The position numbers were made by a program, and so were the translations under genes. 48,145 nucleotides of DNA, from NCBI GenBank assembly GCA_015056585.1, contig SVFZ01000059.1:1-48145 (forward strand), written 5' to 3'. How positions within the stretch are numbered: position 1 is the first letter of the stretch; each line of letters begins with the position of its first letter. Shown in pieces: positions 34,835 through 42,334 of this stretch. Under the pieces are notes generated by a model. The model did no database searches. It saw nothing but the letters and a program-made list of their open reading frames with translations, and was not told the origin of the DNA. The stretch is from Butyrivibrio sp. (lineage in GTDB: Bacteria; Bacillota; Clostridia; Lachnospirales; Lachnospiraceae).

Positions 34835-36481
34835 ATGAATGATCAGAAGAGACCTGTTATAGTAATGGGGCACAAAAACCCGGATACTGATTCAATCTGT
34901 GCAGCTATCACCTATGCCAATTTAAAGAGGCAGATAACAGGTGATGATTATATTGCCTGCAGGGCCGGGCATCTCAATGAAGAGACCCAGTTCGTGATGT
35001 CATATTTTAATGTTGAGACGCCGGCTTATGTCAAGGATGTCAGGACTCAGGTAAGGGACATGGAGATCAGAATGCTGGAGGGAAGCAGCCAAGATCTTTC
35101 CCTTAAAAATGCCTGGTCAAAGATGAGAGATGCAGAAGTTGTGACTTTATGTGTTACCGAGGGAGATAAGCTTACAGGTATTGTAACTACCAATGACATA
35201 GTTGAAACCTATATGGATGTTATTGATCCCAAGATATTGTCGGAAGCAAAAACCTGTTACAGAAATATAGTTGAGACTCTGGACGGTGAACTTATTGTAG
35301 GCGATATAGAGGATGTTCTTACCAAGGGAAAAGTAGTGATTGCAGCTGCCAATCCCGATATGATGGAAAATGTCATCGAAGAGGGAGATGTGGTCATCCT
35401 CGGAAACAGATATGATATGCAGCTTTGTGCCATAGAGATGAACGCCGGGTGCATCATTGTATGTGAAGGTGCTGATGTGGCCAAGACAATTCAGATTCAG
35501 GCCAGAGAACATGGCACAAAGATAATCACTACACCTCACGACACATTCATAGTGGCAAGACTTATTAATCAGAGTATGCCTATCGAGCATGTCATGAAGA
35601 AGGATAAGCTTGTATGTTTCCACATGGACGATTTTATTGAAGATATCCAGGAAGTAATGGCTTCCATGAGACACAGATACTTCCCTGTTCTGGATAAGAA
35701 TGACCATTACATCGGTATGGTCAGCCGAAGGAACTTCCTCGGTGCCAAGAAGAAACAGCTTATTCTTGTGGACCACAATGAAAAGAATCAGGCTGTCAAC
35801 GGCGCTGACAATGCTGAGATTCTGGAGATCATAGATCATCACAGGCTTCGCACTATTGAGACCGCAGGCCCTGTATTTTTCAGAAATCAGCCTCTTGGTT
35901 CGACCTGTACCATCATCTATAACATGTACAGGGAATACAACGTAGAGATAGATAAGACCACAGCCGGACTTTTACTTGCAGCAATCCTTTCAGATACGCT
36001 CATGTTCAGATCACCTACCTGTACAAGCGTAGACAAAAAGGCAGGAGAAGATCTTGCAGCTATAGCAGGAATAGACTATGAAGCTTTTGCAAAAGAGATG
36101 TTCCATGCAGGTTCAAATCTTTCAGGTAAAAGTGCAAAAGAGATCCTTCATCAGGATTTCAAGAAGTTTACTGTGGATGATTTGACAATCGGAATCGGTC
36201 AGATAAATTCCATGAGCGCAGATGAGCTTTCTGAGATAAAAGAAAGGATCATGCCTGAACTTAAGACTGTTTCAGAGGCTGATGGTCTTGATATGCTTTT
36301 CTTTATGCTGACCAATATTATTGATGAGTCATCAGAGGTTGTATTTGCAGGAGCAAAGGCACAGCATACGTTGAGCTCGGCATTTGGGGTTAATGCAGAG
36401 GGGAATGTTGCTTATCTGCCGGGAGTTGTTTCAAGAAAAAAACAGCTGCTTCCTTCAATCGTAGAGACAATTCAGCAATAA
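34835..36481 (+). CDS. Manganese-dependent inorganic pyrophosphatase with CBS and DRTGG domains
   Basis: Family II pyrophosphatase, 548 residues, which removes pyrophosphate made by biosynthesis. The catalytic DHH domain is split: GHKNPDTDS (His13, Asp17, Asp19) at the N-terminus, then an insert of about 240 residues, then VDHNEKNQA (Asp313) and IDHHRLRTIE (Asp334-His335-His336). The insert carries two CBS motifs (TGIVTTNDIVETYMDV and MVSRRNFL) around a DRTGG domain. The C-terminal DHHA2 domain ends with SRKKQLLP. In Clostridium perfringens this arrangement is inhibited by AMP and activated by diadenosine tetraphosphate, so nucleotide control is likely. AGGAG precedes the ATG. Confidence 0.94.
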   Translation: MNDQKRPVIVMGHKNPDTDSICAAITYANLKRQITGDDYIACRAGHLNEETQFVMSYFNVETPAYVKDVRTQVRDMEIRMLEGSSQDLSLKNAWSKMRDAEVVTLCVTEGDKLTGIVTTNDIVETYMDVIDPKILSEAKTCYRNIVETLDGELIVGDIEDVLTKGKVVIAAANPDMMENVIEEGDVVILGNRYDMQLCAIEMNAGCIIVCEGADVAKTIQIQAREHGTKIITTPHDTFIVARLINQSMPIEHVMKKDKLVCFHMDDFIEDIQEVMASMRHRYFPVLDKNDHYIGMVSRRNFLGAKKKQLILVDHNEKNQAVNGADNAEILEIIDHHRLRTIETAGPVFFRNQPLGSTCTIIYNMYREYNVEIDKTTAGLLLAAILSDTLMFRSPTCTSVDKKAGEDLAAIAGIDYEAFAKEMFHAGSNLSGKSAKEILHQDFKKFTVDDLTIGIGQINSMSADELSEIKERIMPELKTVSEADGLDMLFFMLTNIIDESSEVVFAGAKAQHTLSSAFGVNAEGNVAYLPGVVSRKKQLLPSIVETIQQ

Positions 36482-36515
36482 TGGGTATTTTTTCTTTTTG
36501 GGGATGACAACGGGT

Positions 36516-36806
36516 ATGGACGAATTAAGAACACAGATTTTACATGAGATCATGAAGATTTACGGACCTAATCAGGGACAGAGCATTGGGGCGGTTATTG
36601 TACCTGCATTTATGGGGGATTTTAAGAAAGTACTTGATGATTCCGATTCTATGGATGAAGTATCTGAGGAGTACATGACTGAGGACAAGAGAATCCATCT
36701 TGTTCTTACCGGGAGAAAGACCCTGGGGCAGAAAGGCATGAAGTATACCATCACAGATTGTGAGTTTAACGGTACGAGCATAAATTGCGAACATGCAATG
36801 TACTGA
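36516..36806 (+). CDS. Small conserved-looking protein of unknown function
   Basis: I do not recognise this ~96-residue protein. It appears soluble, with an N-terminal helix (MDELRTQILHEIMKIYGPNQGQSIGAVIVPAFMGDF), an acidic middle (DDSDSMDEVSEEYMTEDKR) and a C-terminal beta-like part (IHLVLTGRKTLGQKGMKYTITDCEFNG). GGGGA at 36500-36504 fits ATG 36516 better than ATG 36504. It lies 34 bases after the pyrophosphatase gene without a terminator, and 12 bases before the GT-C gene, so it is probably the middle gene of a three-gene transcript. Confidence 0.65.
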   Translation: MDELRTQILHEIMKIYGPNQGQSIGAVIVPAFMGDFKKVLDDSDSMDEVSEEYMTEDKRIHLVLTGRKTLGQKGMKYTITDCEFNGTSINCEHAMY

Positions 36807-36818
36807 TTAAAGGTATAC

Positions 36819-38354
36819 ATGCGAAAAAATAATAATTTAGGAAATGTCATGACAGCAAAGGATAGTAGATCGAAGTATTTTCTTTTTATCATATCTGCAG
36901 CTCTTTTTTTGATGCTTGCAACGAGATCGTCATTTTTGTATGTTTTTAATAACTGGGATGATGCAAACAGCTATTTTTCCATGGGCAAGGCCTTGTTTAA
37001 CGGTAAGATTCCTTACCGTGAAGTGTTTGATCAGAAGGGGATGTATCTATATTTTCTCTACGGCCTTGCGTATCTTGTTTCACACACTTCTTTTCTGGGT
37101 GTGTATCTTATTGAAGTAGTTGCCGGAAGCCTTGATATTCTTGGCTTTTACAAAATATTAAGGCTCTATGTTTCGGAGAAAGTATCTGCCATTCTTTCTC
37201 CGCTTTCGTTTCTTTTTCTGATAGTTTCAAAGAGCTTTTGGTGGGGCGGATCCGCAGAGGAGCTTTGCCTACCGCTATACATTTTTGCACTGTATATTTT
37301 GGTTAAGTATTTTAAAACAGACTACAGTGAAAGAAGCATGGATTTAAAATCTGTATTTTGCGCAGGTCTTCTTGCGGGAATTGTGGCTAATATCAAGTTT
37401 ACCGGACTGGGCTTTTTCTTTGCCTGGATGATGCTTTCTTTTATTTCGTTTTTGGTACACAAAAAATTCCTAAAAGGGATAGAAGCATGTTTTGTTTTTC
37501 TGCTTGGAATGTTTATTCCCTTTGTACCATGGATTATTTACTTTGTTATAAAGAATAGCCTTTATTACTGGTATTACGGATATATTTATATAAATGTATT
37601 TCTTTATCCAAACACTTCGGATGGAGGAATATATACATTTATTTATAATGAGGCCAAGATCCTTTACTGGCTTATTTTGGATAACCTTATATATTTTATA
37701 CCTGTGATCATTGGGCTTTTCTTTTGGGTTTTCGGGAAAAAGCAGAAGATATTATCAAGATTTGCGATTCCGATATTGTTTGTCTTTACTTTCCTTGGAA
37801 TTTTTGCCGGCGGAAGAACTCTTCCCTATTATTCTCTGCCTCTTTCTGTTTTTTTGATTTTTGGCTTTGCTTTTTTGGGGAGTGTTATAGAAGTTTTTCT
37901 ATCCGGAAATCATAGGGAAAAGAGCCTTTTTATAGCAGCATATATTATCTGCAACATAGCAGGAATGGCTTTGATATATCTTTTGTCCATGAATGTTCAG
38001 TTTCTGTCTCAGAAAGAGGATGACTACTTCCTTTTTAGATTCAGGGATGAGGTTCTTCAAAAAGAAGATCCAACGCTTCTTAACATCGGCTGCCTTGACG
38101 CAGGGCTTTATACCCTTACAGATATTGTGCCAAGCTGCAGATGGTTTCAGACGCAGACCCTTGATATTCCTGAAAAAGAAAATAATCCCTACTATGAACA
38201 GGACAGATATGTGAGAGAGGCTCTTACGGATTTTGTTCTGGCCAGGGATACTTATCCGGAGCACATTTTTGACAACTACAGTCTTATCGATAAAGCGGAA
38301 TATTCTTACAGCGGGTATGATTTTACGTATTATCTGTTTGAGAAAATAAAATAA
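36819..38354 (+). CDS. GT-C-fold membrane protein, probable surface-glycan glycosyltransferase
   Basis: Polytopic membrane protein of 511 residues with about eleven hydrophobic segments and a soluble C-terminal ~110 residues. The first outside loop NNWDDANSYFSMGKALFNGKIPYREVFDQKGMYLYFLYGL has the acidic pair Asp47-Asp48 and the DxKG element (Asp71), the pattern of GT39/ArnT-like enzymes that move sugars from polyprenyl-phosphate donors to extracellular acceptors. The donor and acceptor are unknown. The start ATG 36819 follows AAAGG; ATG 36849 is possible. The Nudix gene follows within 14 bases. With the YfhO-type protein it is the second GT-C-like protein in the window. Confidence 0.75.
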   Translation: MRKNNNLGNVMTAKDSRSKYFLFIISAALFLMLATRSSFLYVFNNWDDANSYFSMGKALFNGKIPYREVFDQKGMYLYFLYGLAYLVSHTSFLGVYLIEVVAGSLDILGFYKILRLYVSEKVSAILSPLSFLFLIVSKSFWWGGSAEELCLPLYIFALYILVKYFKTDYSERSMDLKSVFCAGLLAGIVANIKFTGLGFFFAWMMLSFISFLVHKKFLKGIEACFVFLLGMFIPFVPWIIYFVIKNSLYYWYYGYIYINVFLYPNTSDGGIYTFIYNEAKILYWLILDNLIYFIPVIIGLFFWVFGKKQKILSRFAIPILFVFTFLGIFAGGRTLPYYSLPLSVFLIFGFAFLGSVIEVFLSGNHREKSLFIAAYIICNIAGMALIYLLSMNVQFLSQKEDDYFLFRFRDEVLQKEDPTLLNIGCLDAGLYTLTDIVPSCRWFQTQTLDIPEKENNPYYEQDRYVREALTDFVLARDTYPEHIFDNYSLIDKAEYSYSGYDFTYYLFEKIK

Positions 38355-38368
38355 AGGTGATTTATAAA

Positions 38369-39001
38369 ATGAGTGGTGAAAAAGATAATAAAAATGACAA
38401 TCTTACCTGGGAAGAAGTAAACGTGGAGCACGTTGTACAGGATCAGTGGATTGATTTCAGAAAATGCGATTACAGACTGCCGAACGGCGAAGTAATAGGT
38501 CCTGTCTACAATTATTCCAAGCATAGTTTTTCCATAATTGTGGCAACTGACGAGGATGGGAAGTTTATTTGTGTAAGACAGTACAGACACGGTATAGATG
38601 AGATAACAACCGAGTTTCCGGCAGGAGCCATTGAATATATGGAAAAAAGTGATGTTCCGTATATCACTTATGAAAACATAATGGCGAATAATGAAGATGC
38701 CTTTGAGGCTGCAAAGAGGGAACTTATCGAGGAGACCGGCTATACATCAAATAATTGGAAGCATCTTATGTCGCTGCCTGCAAATGCAACACTGTCCAAC
38801 AGTTATGCGCATATATACAGGGCTGATGACTGCGTAAGGGTAAGCAAGCAGGACCTTGATGATTCAGAGTTTTTATATGTGAAGCTTCTTACGGAAGATG
38901 AACTGCTTGAGAGAATAAACGGGGGTGACTTCAAACAATCGCTGCATGTACTAGCATACTATTTGTACAAGGCTTCAATGCAAGAAGCTGTAGCGAAATA
39001 A
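38369..39001 (+). CDS. Nudix hydrolase with expanded Nudix box (ADP-ribose pyrophosphatase-like)
   Basis: Nudix-fold hydrolase of 210 residues, resembling ADP-sugar pyrophosphatases (VRQYRHGIDEITTEFPAGAIE). The catalytic helix EAAKRELIEETGY (Arg117, Glu118, Glu121, Glu122) is intact. The usual G-x5-E spacing is not: between Gly86 and the E-x7-RE helix there are about 17 additional residues. The insert could form a specificity loop. AAAGGTGA at 38353-38360 places the start at ATG 38369 rather than GTG 38357. Substrate could be ADP-ribose, an NDP-sugar or related dinucleotides. Confidence 0.85.
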   Translation: MSGEKDNKNDNLTWEEVNVEHVVQDQWIDFRKCDYRLPNGEVIGPVYNYSKHSFSIIVATDEDGKFICVRQYRHGIDEITTEFPAGAIEYMEKSDVPYITYENIMANNEDAFEAAKRELIEETGYTSNNWKHLMSLPANATLSNSYAHIYRADDCVRVSKQDLDDSEFLYVKLLTEDELLERINGGDFKQSLHVLAYYLYKASMQEAVAK

Positions 39002-39015
39002 TTTGAACCTTTTGC

Positions 39016-39021
39016 TAAAAT
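39016..39021 (+). promoter_or_regulatory. Possible extended -10 before the 60-residue gene
   Basis: TTGCTAAAAT contains TG-C-TAAAAT (39013-39021) ~48 bases before ATG 39069. No -35 is evident, and the gene may be transcribed from upstream. Confidence 0.3.
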
Positions 39022-39068
39022 TGTTAACTTAATGAAGATGTGATCAGGGCATTTATGAGGAAAAGATT

Positions 39069-39251
39069 ATGAGATCAGAGGAAGATATCAGAAAAAAGCT
39101 TCAGGATGAAATTGATACATACCTTACCTGTCCCAAATTTTCGGTGGAGGAGCATGCGCACAACATAACTATGCTTGCGTGGGTTCTTGACGTGTCGGAT
39201 CTTGACCTTAGCAATATGATAAGAGATGCGGAGATGGCTTTTTCTGATTAA
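39069..39251 (+). CDS. Small protein of unknown function (60 residues)
   Basis: A 60-residue acidic, soluble, probably all-helical protein (MRSEEDIRKKLQDEIDTYL...). It has one Cys and His residues at 29 and 31, and no recognised domain. GAGG lies about eight bases before ATG 39069. It falls between the Nudix gene and the tRNA promoter. The ribosome site and coding-like codon use support a real gene, but I cannot assign a role. Confidence 0.6.
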   Translation: MRSEEDIRKKLQDEIDTYLTCPKFSVEEHAHNITMLAWVLDVSDLDLSNMIRDAEMAFSD

Positions 39252-39278
39252 TCTTTTTGGAACTATGCACTAAAAGTC

Positions 39279-39307
39279 TTGAATATCCTATTTTACTGTG
39301 TTATATT
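39279..39307 (+). promoter_or_regulatory. Promoter of tRNA-Leu
   Basis: TTGAAT (39279-39284), a 17-base spacer and TATATT (39302-39307). Transcription should start near 39314, just before a small leader hairpin CTGTGTT/AACACAG (39315-39333). Confidence 0.65.
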
Positions 39308-39343
39308 TATTAAGCTGTGTTGATTTAACACAGGCGCTTTTAT

Positions 39344-39426
39344 GCCGGCGTGTCGGAATGGCAGACGATGCAGACTCAAAATCTGTTGTCCGCAAGGGCG
39401 TGTGGGTTCAAGTCCCACCGCCGGCA
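39344..39426 (+). tRNA. tRNA-Leu (anticodon CAA)
   Basis: 83-base class II tRNA. The acceptor stem is GCCGGCG (39344-39350) with CGCCGGC (39419-39425), and the discriminator is A39426. The anticodon loop CTCAAAA gives anticodon CAA at 39377-39379, reading UUG. A long variable arm (TTGTCCGCAAGGGCG region) and a T-loop with GTTCAAGTC are present. The 3' CCA is not encoded, so it must be added after transcription. It has its own promoter and terminator. Confidence 0.95.
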
Positions 39427-39440
39427 CTATATATTTTTGC

Positions 39441-39477
39441 AGAGCATTATCACTTAGAGGTGGTAATGCTCTTTTTT
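39441..39477 (+). terminator. Terminator of tRNA-Leu
   Basis: AGAGCATTATCAC (39441-39453) pairs with GTGGTAATGCTCT (39460-39472) over 13 pairs, one of them a wobble, with loop TTAGAG. T residues follow to 39477. Confidence 0.9.
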
Positions 39478-39511
39478 ATGATATACTATATATGTAATAT
39501 CGAATAACTTC

Positions 39512-39547
39512 CCGGGAGTGCGTTCAGGGATAAATACCTGATCCCGG
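39512..39547 (+). promoter_or_regulatory. Folded leader upstream of the HD-GYP gene
   Basis: Outer stem CCGGGA/TCCCGG (39512-39517 with 39542-39547) and inner stem TCAGG/CCTGA (39524-39528 with 39537-39541). The inner loop is GATAAATA, and a 6-base bulge GTGCGT lies only on the 5' side. The stem ends ~10 bases before the ribosome site. It is too small for a known c-di-GMP riboswitch class. Confidence 0.5.
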
Positions 39548-39569
39548 AAAACAACAAAGAGGAAAAAAT

Positions 39570-40649
39570 ATGAAGCTGGTTTCTGTTGATAAGCTTGAAC
39601 CCGGGCTTGTAGTATCAGAAAACATATATACTATTGATGACAGGCTTGTTCTTCCAAAGGGGACTGTGCTTGATGAAAAGGATATAGCCAGGATCAAGGC
39701 TCATTCTCTCTACAACATTTTTGTCGAGGACAAAAAGCAGGCTGTTGAAAAGAAACAGCAGGTGGAAGACAATCTTTCTTATGCGCAGAAACTGCGAAAC
39801 TCAGAGGAATTCATAAAATTCAAGCAGCACATCGAAGAACATGCGGAGGCTTTAGAGGAGTCCTTTAAGATGATTGCCAACGATTCAATGCAGCTTGATG
39901 TTGAAAAGCTCACTGAGCCGGTCTACCACCTGTTTGTGGAAGCGGGAGGAACTGCCGGCGTATTTGATATGCTTCACAACCTTAGAGACAACAGTGATAC
40001 TGTTTACATGCACTCTCTTAATGTTTCACTTATTAGCAATACTCTTGCTACATGGCTCAAGCTTTCAGAAAATGAAATATCTCTGGCCACTGCAGGCGGA
40101 CTTCTTCACGACATAGGCAAAATGCTTATTCCATCTGAACTCGTGAATAAGAATGCACCTCTTACCGAGTATGAAGAGAGGGTTATGAGAGAGCATGTAG
40201 TCAAGGGCTATGAGCTTGTTAAAGACAAGGATATCGATAGCCGCATAAAGACTTGCATTCTGATGCATCATGAACTCAGGGACGGCTCGGGTTATCCGCT
40301 TCATCTAAAGAACGATCAGATTGATCTTATATCTTCAATTGTCACAGTGGCAAATGTCTATGACGATATGACGTCAAAGAGGCCCTACAGAAACTCAATC
40401 TGCCCATTTACGGTAATCGAGGAATTTGAGCAGTGCGGCGTTGAAAAGTATGAACCAAATGTAATTATGACTTTTTTGTCTAACATAGTTAATACTTTTA
40501 TTGCAAACAGGGTTATGTTAAACACCGGACAGACCGGTGAAATCATCTTTATCAATCCAACATATCTTTCAAAACCGGTGGTCAAGTGCGGAAACGAGTA
40601 TATTGATCTTTCGCAAAAGAAAAATCTCTCAATAGTTTCTGTTATCTGA
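39570..40649 (+). CDS. HD-GYP domain protein (probable cyclic dinucleotide phosphodiesterase)
   Basis: Protein of 359 residues. The N-terminal ~110 residues form a short regulatory region (VDKLEPGLVVSENIYTIDDRLVLPKGTVL, a pattern often found before HD-GYP) and a charged helix. The HD-GYP domain has LLHDIGK (His180-Asp181) and HHELRDGSGYP (233-243), the full signature of active cyclic-di-GMP phosphodiesterases. Later metal-ligand blocks (ANVYDDMTSKRPYR) are also present. There is no receiver or membrane domain, so control is by other means. It has a folded leader and follows the tRNA terminator. Degradation of c-di-GMP is likely but unproven. Confidence 0.9.
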   Translation: MKLVSVDKLEPGLVVSENIYTIDDRLVLPKGTVLDEKDIARIKAHSLYNIFVEDKKQAVEKKQQVEDNLSYAQKLRNSEEFIKFKQHIEEHAEALEESFKMIANDSMQLDVEKLTEPVYHLFVEAGGTAGVFDMLHNLRDNSDTVYMHSLNVSLISNTLATWLKLSENEISLATAGGLLHDIGKMLIPSELVNKNAPLTEYEERVMREHVVKGYELVKDKDIDSRIKTCILMHHELRDGSGYPLHLKNDQIDLISSIVTVANVYDDMTSKRPYRNSICPFTVIEEFEQCGVEKYEPNVIMTFLSNIVNTFIANRVMLNTGQTGEIIFINPTYLSKPVVKCGNEYIDLSQKKNLSIVSVI

Positions 40650-40707
40650 TGTTCCGGTGCTATTTATAGGCTATAGCTGACATCTTTGATTGTTATTTTG
40701 CACAAAT

Positions 40708-40804
40708 TAAGGAAACGAAATTTGTAAAAAGCGTTTCTTGTTTTTTGAGCGTCCTGATATTATCATAAAGTCAAGGAAACTGATATTTTGTAAACAGTTT
40801 CCGC
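40708..40804 (+). repeat. Two similar inverted-repeat elements upstream of the glycosyltransferase/GPH operon
   Basis: Element 1 (40708-40740) and element 2 (40771-40804) each begin AAGGAAAC, have a central TTTGTAAA, and end in GTTTC. In element 1 GGAAACG pairs with CGTTTC; in element 2 GGAAACTG pairs with CAGTTTCC. Their starts are 64 bases apart. A weak promoter (TTCTTG at 40735, 17 bases, TATTAT at 40758-40763) lies between, so the two elements would flank the transcription start. They could be paired repressor operators or RNA stem-loops. Confidence 0.5.
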
Positions 40805-40841
40805 AATAATAAGTATTGGGCCGGAGACAGAAGCTGGCAGA

Positions 40842-42332
40842 ATGGAAGATTATATGACAGAGAAATCAAAAGAAATCTTTGGAAACAGGGTAAGCGACAG
40901 GGATTATAAAAGTGCTGTAAAGTCCAAAAAAAGCTACATCAGGAAATTCGGCGATGATTCTGCAAAAGACTACAAGGTAAGAATTTCCGAAAACAAAGTG
41001 ATCGGTCCTATACTTGGTGTAAAGAATATCGAGATATCTTCAAAAGCTGAAAATCCCGGTGAGGAGATGGATTGCAAGAAGGGCATTATCGTCGGCAATA
41101 TCCGTATGGGCTTTGGCCACTATCGCATATCGATGGCAATGGCTTCCTACGCAAGACATTTGGGATTAACCCCATATTGGATGGATCTTAATTCCTATCC
41201 GGAGACCACTTGTACTAAGGTAATCGGCCATCAGAATGATCTTTATTCTTTGGGATCAAGACTTTCCAAGAACCCGATCTTTAACAAGCTCATCTGGGAA
41301 CCCACAAACTATGAGGGCTTCAGGGCGCTTTCATATAATGCCAAGGATCAGAAAAATGCTGAGCTTATGGCACCTGTTTACAAAAATGTTCCAAAGGATA
41401 TTCCGGTCATTGCAACTCACGTATGGCCAGCGCAGGCTGCAATTCATGCAGGTATGAAATACGTTGTGAATGCAATTCCGGATAACTGGCCTATGGCGCT
41501 TCATCTGTCAGAGGGCAGTGTCCACACCATACAGTGCAGGAATGCGTATATGGGCTACAGAATACTAAACGGCATGAACAAGAAAAAGGTATGCAGTCCA
41601 ATGCCTCAAAAAGATCTTGTTTATACGGGGCATTATATTGATTATGAGCTGGTAAGCCAGATTGAGGCTGATTGCAAGGCAAGACTTGATAGGAAAGCAA
41701 ACAATAAGCCGATGAGATTCCTTCTTACGATTGGAGGAGCAGGAGCTCAGAAGGAGATTTTTGCTGAAATAATAAAGTATCTGATTCCATACATAAAAAA
41801 GGGAAAAGCACTGCTTTATATTAATGTCGGAGACTACAAAAATGTCTGGGATCAGCTGGTAGAAGAGATTCCGGAAATGAAAGCTTTAAAGACGGAGCAT
41901 ATGGATGACTGGGAGGATACACTTGCTTTTTCCATGAAAGCTTTGGACCCAAAGGAGGAGATAAGCGGGATTCACGGATTCTTCCACAAGGATATTTTTG
42001 AAGCTGTTTATACAACCAATCTTCTCATGAGAAGTGCCGATGTTTTGGTAACTAAGCCCAGCGAACTGGCTTTTTACCCTGTACCGAAGCTTTTTATCAG
42101 GAGAGTCGGCAAACATGAGATGTGGGGAGCTATCCACTCCGCTGAGATAGGAGACGGAACCCTGGAATGCAGAGATATTCCGCATACTATCCAGATGCTG
42201 GATCAGTTCCTTACGACAGATCTTTTGAATGAGATGTGCGAGAGCATAGTGCTTAACAAACAAATGGGTATTTACGACGGTGCGAAGAAAGTTGTCGAGA
42301 TAGCAATGGGGCTTAAGGAGGGAAGAGCTTAA
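40842..42332 (+). CDS. GT-B-like putative glycosyltransferase of unknown specificity
   Basis: Cytosolic-looking protein of 496 residues. The N-terminal part contains GIIVGNIRMGFGHYRISMAMASYARHLG (from about 80), recalling the Gly-rich HxxxA motif of MurG/diacylglycerol-glycosyltransferase enzymes. The C-terminal part has LLTIGGAGAQKEIFAEII and SADVLVTKPSELAFYPVPKLFIRR, placed like the MurG donor-binding region. I therefore infer a GT-B fold, but the sequence is divergent and I do not recognise a characterised family. The first ~75 residues are charged and may be a separate extension. ATG 40854 is an alternative start. It is coupled to a GPH sugar transporter (two-base gap) and lies behind paired inverted repeats. 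Confidence 0.6.
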   Translation: MEDYMTEKSKEIFGNRVSDRDYKSAVKSKKSYIRKFGDDSAKDYKVRISENKVIGPILGVKNIEISSKAENPGEEMDCKKGIIVGNIRMGFGHYRISMAMASYARHLGLTPYWMDLNSYPETTCTKVIGHQNDLYSLGSRLSKNPIFNKLIWEPTNYEGFRALSYNAKDQKNAELMAPVYKNVPKDIPVIATHVWPAQAAIHAGMKYVVNAIPDNWPMALHLSEGSVHTIQCRNAYMGYRILNGMNKKKVCSPMPQKDLVYTGHYIDYELVSQIEADCKARLDRKANNKPMRFLLTIGGAGAQKEIFAEIIKYLIPYIKKGKALLYINVGDYKNVWDQLVEEIPEMKALKTEHMDDWEDTLAFSMKALDPKEEISGIHGFFHKDIFEAVYTTNLLMRSADVLVTKPSELAFYPVPKLFIRRVGKHEMWGAIHSAEIGDGTLECRDIPHTIQMLDQFLTTDLLNEMCESIVLNKQMGIYDGAKKVVEIAMGLKEGRA

Positions 42333-42334
42333 TT

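Noticed and set aside
39298..39507. Open frame across the tRNA-Leu gene
   Set aside because: It is the tRNA and its terminator read as codons, with no ribosome site.
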